Source of the DNA: Aspergillus flavus
Lineage: Eukaryota > Ascomycota > Eurotiomycetes > Eurotiales > Aspergillaceae
Length of the DNA: 64,000 nucleotides
Assembly (NCBI RefSeq): GCF_009017415.1
Contig: NC_092410.1
Coordinates: forward strand, 3,844,001 to 3,908,000
Direction: 5' to 3'
Shown one piece after another: positions 57,812 through 64,000 of this stretch; positions within the stretch are counted from its first letter, which is position 1, and each line of letters opens with the position of its first letter. Made by a program: the position numbers and the translations under genes. A model generated the notes under the pieces. That model made no database searches. It was not told the DNA's origin and saw only the letters and a program-made list of their open reading frames with translations.

Positions 57812-60800
57812 TTCAGAGCGCTTTGTTCTGACAATTAGTCGGTACCGTATTGTCAAGCAGCAAGCAATGCGTGAAGTGCCACAAGGAATGGTCGTGCTCT
57901 TAAAGACATTGCGTATATCGGTTCCATCGTCTCCACTTCGGTCTCTCCAGCGAAACCCCGCAGTTGATCGATCGGACATGCGCCGTACGCTTTCCTAAGT
58001 GCAATTAGTGCTTGCCTCTGGCGCTGAATGAAGCCATGTTCATGGTTCAGGGACGAGCAAGAGGTAACTTGTGATCGATTGACCAAAAGACGATTGTAGC
58101 AGTTCCTGCTGGTCGACATAGAGGGAAATACGTGGGAAGGGTTTGCCGAGCTCAGATGGGTGCTCAAGCTTTGGTAAGAGAAAACTGTGGGGGCATCATA
58201 TAGAAAGGAAGCTGTTAAATTAGGATAAAACAGAAAAATGTATATTACCCACCATTACTTCCTAGAGAACCGAATTCGATTGAGAAAACGCCACTCAACT
58301 CCGCAAGCAGGGGGGTCACTATGAACTTTCCCTGGAGGCCTTTAGCGAACAAGATTTCGGGGATTCACCATCAAGGATCGGGAATTACAGCCTTAATAAA
58401 CTCTCTTTCGGGGGTTTCGGAGCTCACCAATGGTGCATAGCATGGGGAGTGAAAACTTGTCTCTATGCTTGTTCGAGAAAGACGCGCACATAGCCAATAC
58501 TACCCAACTAGCTGTCTATCCTAGGTGCAAATGTGAGCGTGCAGCACCAATTCCATGCCTGACTTGTCAATGGCTACGCTGAAGCTGAGTATGCTTGAAG
58601 CTATTCAAATTCTCGCGACAAGGAATCTATCTCCGCGGAGTATATCCCTTGCATCGTCCGAGTCATCCCTAGACTCGATCGAGCCTTTAGCATAATTCGT
58701 AATTGGAGCGCACAAGGCTCCGAAGGGGCTCTGACCTTGATGTCGGCTCTGAGAGGCCAGGCACTGGGCAAGTCAAGCCTAATAAACTTTCTCCAGGCTG
58801 TATCAATGCCGATCGGACACCTTCCCAGTATGGAATGTAGAGGTGGTGATCGTCTGAATATGCTTTGAGTTTCGACATCAGTATTGATCCGGGAGATATT
58901 CGGGACTGTGACTGGATGGCACGACATGAACGAATCAGCTCTAACTAAATTGCCAAACCTTGTGCCATATCTGATTGACGTCCAAGTGGAGAATGTGATA
59001 TCACTGCCTTTGTCCTAGAAATGGCTCGTGTTGCTTATCACCGCAAGGGAGGGAGTATTGTTTCCTCGGTTACGTCTCTTTCGTTTTCACGTTAGCCTCC
59101 AAGTCACAAGCTGGAAGAAACTTGAGTAATTACTCAAGCCAGAAACACAATATGGAGTACGTAGAGGAGAGAACTTTCATTGGTGACAGGACTGAAAGAC
59201 AAAAATATACCTCTCCAGCACTTGTGAAATACACGTTTCAGGGATATGGACTTTCCAGTCAGAGTGGGTATCATTGAAATATTAACTATTCGTAGAGGTT
59301 CAGATGCTATCAAGTACAATCAAGAGCCAGACATGCCAGTTCATATGTTCCACCAATTAGTCGTCCTTGTGGTAGACGACTTACGCCTCACGGTCTTTTT
59401 CGATGCCAGGAATCGTCTCTTACTTGGGCTAACGGAAAATTGGAGCTTTCTCTTGACTTTGGAAACGAGCCCGCGATCGGGGAGCTTGCGTTGTCTCAAG
59501 GATTTGCGGACTAAAGGAGATGTCTCTTCTGAACGGACTGTCCGACAGATTGGCATAGGGTCACTGCAATCTCCGCATCTTGCACCCGACATTTCTGGTT
59601 TCTCTTGCGCATAGAAGGCCTCACACTGGCGCTCGGGAGTGCGGAACTTTTCTTCTGATCTCAAGGGTCGAATTGCTGAGATACCGGAAGGCGGCGCCTT
59701 GGAGGAATTTGAGACATCTCTCGTCCCTGTCACACCACCCTTTAAGAGTGAAACAGATTAGAAGAGGCTCAGAACCGGACCTTTCATGTGTACGCCGAGT
59801 GGAAGCAGGGGCTCATGGCAGTGAGCTATGAAGATGAACCACGTACCGAAGATGCAGAGTCTGGTACTTCAGGTACAGCATTGACCCTGTCTAAAGGCTT
59901 CTTTGCCTTAATTGGCGTTTTGAATGGTGATGCTAGGCCCAGGACTTTCGCCATGTGTGGTTAGAGGCGCTGCTAGATGGGGCGCAACAGACTCATCTCA
60001 AGGTAGAGGAAAATGGTCGAGGAGGATTTGCCTACACACATTGAGAGAACTTTGGTATATATAATGCAGAAAGTATGCATATTTTCTCTGGGATACTTGA
60101 AGGATGCCAGGGCCATAATATTGCTGTGCATTCCGCCGCTTTGGTCGCTCCTGCAAGCAAGGGATGATAGAGAACCACCCGTGGTCAAGTCCTTTTGACA
60201 AGGGCAGAGGATATCCAAATGACCAGGAAATGCCATCATTTGCTGCTTCTGCGTCGACAGGAATCTAAAGCTTCGGATGTGGGCAAGGTTTAGGAAGCAT
60301 GCACGTAATCTCTGGGGATCTCGCTTTGGGGCTACTGTGTCGCTTGCCTGTTTGCGCGAGTCATCCGATCTTAACCTAGCACATGCTGGGCTATTGAAGA
60401 ATTAGGCTTTTCGCTTGTGTTCATGGACTGATGGCAAGACTTTTTGAGTCCCGCTTGCAGATCAGCCTTCCTTACCCGGAAATAACACCCCTTGGTGGTT
60501 CATTCGCCCGACCCTCGCTTACGCGGACAGCCTGGAAGGGCACATACTTTAGTTTGGCAGAGTCTAGGTAACTTTTGTCGGTTTGAACTTAATCGTAGTG
60601 GGCCGACGTGTCATGTTGCCCCGAACTAATCTCCTGTCAAATCATCGTGCATGGAGATCAAAAAAGGAAGGATGGGAATGTAAGGCGTCCAAGAGAACCT
60701 ATAGAAAGAATGTCAAGGAAATTAACCATACATAGCTTCTGTGGATAGGTTACTGGGTGAAGATTATCATGACTGCCGTCTAGCTCAACGATCTTAATCC

Positions 60801-61302
60801 TGGTTGCTCGGAGACTCGGATGTTCTTGCATGCTGATCATGCACTATCTTAAACAGATACCTTGGCACATAGAGAGTACAAGAAGTACAACTATCATGGT
60901 CTCTTATTCCTTTGTACCGTGGAAGCTGAATATTTGTAAGACATCCGTGCTTGGTCACCAAAACATGATTGAACAGAGGGATTTGTATACCATTCCTTAC
61001 TGTCATAGCACATACTAACCTACCAATCTGTCGGTGCATTATTGAGCTTCCGGGGTAGTGATGTGCATAACGCCACAGAGATGGCGCCTGATGTATTTTC
61101 CCATTGTCTTAAAGTTCTGCATAATTATGCCCGCCGCAGATGGGGAATGCTTCTGTTCGCCGGAAAGGGCAATGTTCCACCCACGATGTCGGAGATAGCA
61201 TGTTATTAGTATTCGAAACATATAGGCTTCTTCGTAGTGCAAGAAGCTCGCTAATGGCCAGCTACTATTGTGATATGATCGAAGAGATTTGGTTACTCAT
61301 CC
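57812..61302. other. 3.5 kb intergenic region, one doubtful coding candidate
   Basis: No clear gene. The only frame worth a note is a basic 130-residue frame on the minus strand (59341-59733), described separately. TCGGA sites occur at 57972-57976 and near 58814. Confidence 0.4.
59134..59733 (-). other. Doubtful two-exon coding candidate
   Basis: A Lys/Arg/Ser-rich frame (59733 downwards, ending ...KTVRRK) meets a consensus GTAAGT donor at about 59388, with a CTAAT branch-like site inside. A TAG acceptor near 59309 opens a second frame running to a stop at 59134. No domain is recognised, and the start is unclear. It could be a lineage-specific gene or chance. Confidence 0.15.
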
Positions 61303-62343
61303 TTATATACAATCACGTTCAAACTCGACAGTAGAAGGCCCAGCTGCGGTCGTTTCATGCTCTGCCAAGTATCCATTACTTCCGAGGACAAGATCAACAT
61401 AACACTCTGACAGCTGTTCCTGATGTGGCGCAACATCCCATTCCAGATATTTCAGTAGCTCCAATTCCAAAATTGCCATTTCTGCAGCAGAAACACCACC
61501 CGCGGAAGCAAATGATTGGTTGGGCCAGGCAAAGTCACTTATACTCTTGCTGGCTACTAAGGCACAGCTAAGAAGAAGCCTATGAGCTGTAAGGCTCGAT
61601 ACATCGAACGTGGGGTGTGTTTTGCAGAGTTGTCTTATGTAGATAACCATCATCACTAGTATTGGAGACGAGAGACGTAGCCGATGCGTTAAGCGTCTCA
61701 GGTACTCACAGGCGGATATTTGGGGGGCTCTATTCGAGTGAAAACGTGTAACGTTAAATCTCGTGCGGAATGTCATATCGTTGAAGAACGCCAGCCTTCC
61801 CAGTGTGTTTGAAATCAACTGCACGATTACCATGGGATCGACCAGCTCAAAGCGCCGTGGGAACCGCTGCGAAAATGGTTCAGGTAGACACACTGTGGAC
61901 AACGGGATGACCTGATTGGTTCTCTCGTCTGTACCTGGAATACTATTTGAAATATAAGAGCTTATTGATCGATGCGATGTCGCGTGCGCGTCTGAGCGCC
62001 ATTCTGCTTGCTGGCGCACCCAGCGCTCGAAATTTCGCTTGATTTCACTATTGCGCTTGGACCGTAGGAATTCATCAGATTTACACTCGGAGGAAGGAAT
62101 ATGCCCGCCACGATATGAGTTCCCGTAAGGCCAAAAGGTAGCGGTCTTAGTGTCCTGCTGGCGAAGATCGACCGTTTGTCTCACTGGTTTCTTGCCAAAC
62201 GTTAAAGCCGGCAACATTTGCAACCTATCATGGGTGTTCGTTACATCAATGGGCTTTTGGAGGAGTGTATGGTGAAGCATACACTCTCCCTTATACCGAG
62301 TAGTGTTGGTTCGAATTGGTGTGACAGCGGTAGAACCTGCCAT
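61303..62343 (-). CDS. PHO80/PCL-type cyclin
   Basis: Single exon, 346 aa. A non-conserved N-terminal half of about 165 residues precedes the cyclin PHO80-like domain (about 170-305). That domain contains VIVQLISNTLGRLAFFND, then FHSNRAPQISACEYLRRLTHRL, LVMMVIYIRQLCKTHP, LTAHRLLLSCALVASKSISD and AEMAILELELLKYLEWDV, in the order expected for the five-helix box that binds a Pho85-type kinase. Members control phosphate response, glycogen metabolism or morphogenesis. The short C-terminus after the box is normal. It marks the end of the accessory block, with no link to the sugar genes. The ATG is preceded by stops in frame. Confidence 0.85.
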   Translation of the reverse strand: MAGSTAVTPIRTNTTRYKGECMLHHTLLQKPIDVTNTHDRLQMLPALTFGKKPVRQTVDLRQQDTKTATFWPYGNSYRGGHIPSSECKSDEFLRSKRNSEIKRNFERWVRQQAEWRSDAHATSHRSISSYISNSIPGTDERTNQVIPLSTVCLPEPFSQRFPRRFELVDPMVIVQLISNTLGRLAFFNDMTFRTRFNVTRFHSNRAPQISACEYLRRLTHRLRLSSPILVMMVIYIRQLCKTHPTFDVSSLTAHRLLLSCALVASKSISDFAWPNQSFASAGGVSAAEMAILELELLKYLEWDVAPHQEQLSECYVDLVLGSNGYLAEHETTAAGPSTVEFERDCI

Positions 62344-63656
62344 TGTTAAGGTAGAGAGTATAGACAGAAACGTTTAAGTTAGATTCTTTCCTTTGAGCTC
62401 ACAATGACCGTACCAAAGACTGTATATGAATGTTTTTGATCATCCAAGAAGCATAGTAGTGGATCCACGCGAACCAATGGCTGGTCCCCAAAAAGACGAG
62501 TCTTAACCATGGTTGAGATCATCGGTCAACGTCTCCACGTCACCATCAGGTCATTTCATAAGATGCTTGAGAGGAAGCTCTTGAGTAGAAATGGTAATGT
62601 CATCACTGGCGGTCTGATCGCTTATTTTCACCAGTTAATGTGCAGCATATCTCCGTGGACTATATCATATTGGGACAAGGTTTAGTATCGCCTCTGCCGT
62701 GAATAACACGCTTCCCTGAATAACACGCTTCCCTGAATAACACACTTCTTAAATATAGAGTTATCCACGAACGCCAAAGTCTACATGCTGACCCAAAATG
62801 ATTGAATATGAGAGAGGCGCTGGCTTTCTTGGTTGCCACGTCGAAGATAACAAGGAAAAGAATAAACGCCATCGGGTCATGTATGGCTGTAAGCGCCTAA
62901 ACCTTGAGCTCAAGACTTGGCTGACAGAAGTAAGTATGAAGAGACAAGCAGCACCCCGTCATTTTCCCAGGGCCTCATATCATTCTTAGCCATGTAAGTG
63001 GACTGTTGATATTGAGAGAGTGCTCAGTGCAGCTACGAAGGGGTTAAAGCTTAAATAACGGACAAGCGAAGCAGGAGAAGAATGCAATCGAAAACGGTGA
63101 TGAGCACGTGCCTATGACATGAATGACGATACTAATTAGTTATAAAGAGATCATTTGGACGGTAGCTTAATCGACAAGAATGGTAAAGTGCCTATGTGTC
63201 CAAGGATTGGCAGCACCATCTTCGCCGTTTGCAGGTCGGAGAATACGGGACCTGGATAGTATTTCCGGGGACATCCGAATGGCCCTAGAAGAAGAGGCAC
63301 GGTCCATGATCTATTATGACTTTGTCCCAAGTTATGATCCTTTTTTGCCTCTTCACCATGTTATGGGGCAAACTTGCGATATAATTCTCAGTATCGCTCA
63401 ACTAGTCAATGGAGGTTACACCTGGTTTACCTCGCCAACCAATCCAGAGGTATTGAATCAAGCAGAAAAACAAATCCCTTGACTAATGACTACTCACAAT
63501 CTCCACCCGTTCGGTATTCGGCTGTTGTCGGAGGCCGAGTTGCTGCTGCCTCCGTTTATAACCTGTAGAAGTGATAAATACTACTAATGCTTGCAGGCTG
63601 ATCTATATTCAGTCCTATGCTTCCTCACTACGTCTTTATGTTCATATACACCGACA
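62344..63656. other. Intergenic with an unassigned open frame
   Basis: Holds a 17-bp tandem repeat (62701-62747). A 100-codon plus-strand frame at 63180-63482 (rich in acidic and aromatic residues, no recognisable domain) could be an exon of an unknown gene; I cannot support it further. Confidence 0.4.
62701..62747. repeat. 17-bp tandem repeat, about 2.7 copies
   Basis: Two identical units GAATAACACGCTTCCCT followed by a diverged third unit (GAATAACACACTTCT). They lie about 360-400 bp upstream of the cyclin ATG. Confidence 0.8.
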
Positions 63657-64000
63657 ATGCTCACCCTCAATATCGCTTACACGGAACCAGTGAACAATAG
63701 CTCCGATCCCTCCATACCAGTACTTACCCAAGAGCAAGTCTGGAACGGGCTGAAACTGAAAGCCCGACATCCGCAGGATTTTGTTCCATCTCTAGATGAT
63801 TCCCGAATTCTCGAGGAACGGGACGATGGAACCTATATCGTAAGGGAGGCTCATGTTGCGGCCAATCTCCACGAATCCCCCATGGCTGGAAAATGGGTCA
63901 GAGAAGAATGCCAACTACATGCGCCAGTCAGGGTAAGGCGCCGAGATGCTCAGTGTCCATTTCAATAATTATCCGTCATGGTCTAATGAGATAACAGACT
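63657..64000 (+). CDS. AtaL-like (DUF1857, SRPBCC fold) protein, 5' part only
   Basis: Exon 1 is 63657-63932 (92 codons). A GTAAGG...AACAG intron ends at 63997, and the next exon starts at the last three bases of the window, so the gene is cut by the window edge. The visible sequence starts LTLNIAYTEPVN, continues VLTQEQVWNGLKLKARHPQDFVPSLDDSRIL, and ends with VREECQLHAPVR. This is the pattern of fungal AtaL-like START/Bet v1-fold proteins of about 160-170 aa. The function is unknown; a small hydrophobic ligand is likely. The family is named after a gene of a fungal alkaloid cluster, but most copies are not in such clusters. Confidence 0.8.

Noticed and set aside
1..64000. CRISPR arrays, bacterial-type operons, riboswitches
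   Set aside because: The sequence is clearly fungal nuclear DNA with spliced genes; no regularly spaced repeats were seen.

Overview
The window looks like a chromosomal segment of a filamentous ascomycete, most likely Eurotiales (Aspergillus/Penicillium-like). The evidence is the 50-125 nt GT-AG introns (often with CTAAC/CTGAC branch points), many Zn(II)2Cys6 regulators, and fungal families such as SAT4/rhodopsin-fold membrane proteins, Rds1-like ferritin-fold proteins and AtaL-like proteins. Exon structures were worked out by hand from splice signals and reading-frame closure. No rRNA, tRNA, CRISPR array, intact transposon, PKS or NRPS was recognised. About 19 kb of the longer intergenic DNA has no gene I can support.

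Layout. 0-9 kb: a secreted bicovalent-type FAD oxidoreductase (-), a rhodopsin-fold membrane protein (+) and a fucose-lectin-like beta-propeller (+), widely spaced. 11-24 kb: Zn2Cys6 regulator (+), sugar-porter MFS (+), Zn2Cys6 regulator (-), monocarboxylate-type MFS (+), metallo-beta-lactamase-fold hydrolase (-), cysteine dioxygenase (-). 24-29 kb: Zn2Cys6 regulator (+), divergent from the dioxygenase across a promoter with three copies of an unusual palindrome, then an Rds1-like protein (-). 29-34 kb: almost empty apart from a small secreted cysteine-rich gene that appears frameshifted. 34-39.5 kb: a SnoaL-like protein (+) and a tandem pair of rhodopsin-fold membrane proteins (-).

41-58 kb holds the most coherent block: MFS sugar transporter, SMP-30/gluconolactonase-type lactonase, D-2-hydroxyacid dehydrogenase, two head-to-head Zn2Cys6 regulators with the same zinc-cluster intron position, HpcH/HpaI-type keto-acid aldolase, an anion:cation-symporter MFS permease and a zinc polyol/sugar dehydrogenase. 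These are the enzyme types expected for non-phosphorylative catabolism of a sugar or sugar acid: uptake, oxidation to lactone, hydrolysis, aldol cleavage to pyruvate plus an aldehyde, and reduction or oxidation of the products. Only a dehydratase is missing. TCGGA...TCCGA inverted repeats lie upstream of the transporter/lactonase, hydroxyacid dehydrogenase and aldolase genes, which suggests a shared regulator. The substrate is not known from sequence.

58-64 kb: a long gap, a PHO80-type cyclin (-), and the 5' part of an AtaL-like (DUF1857) gene that runs off the right edge.
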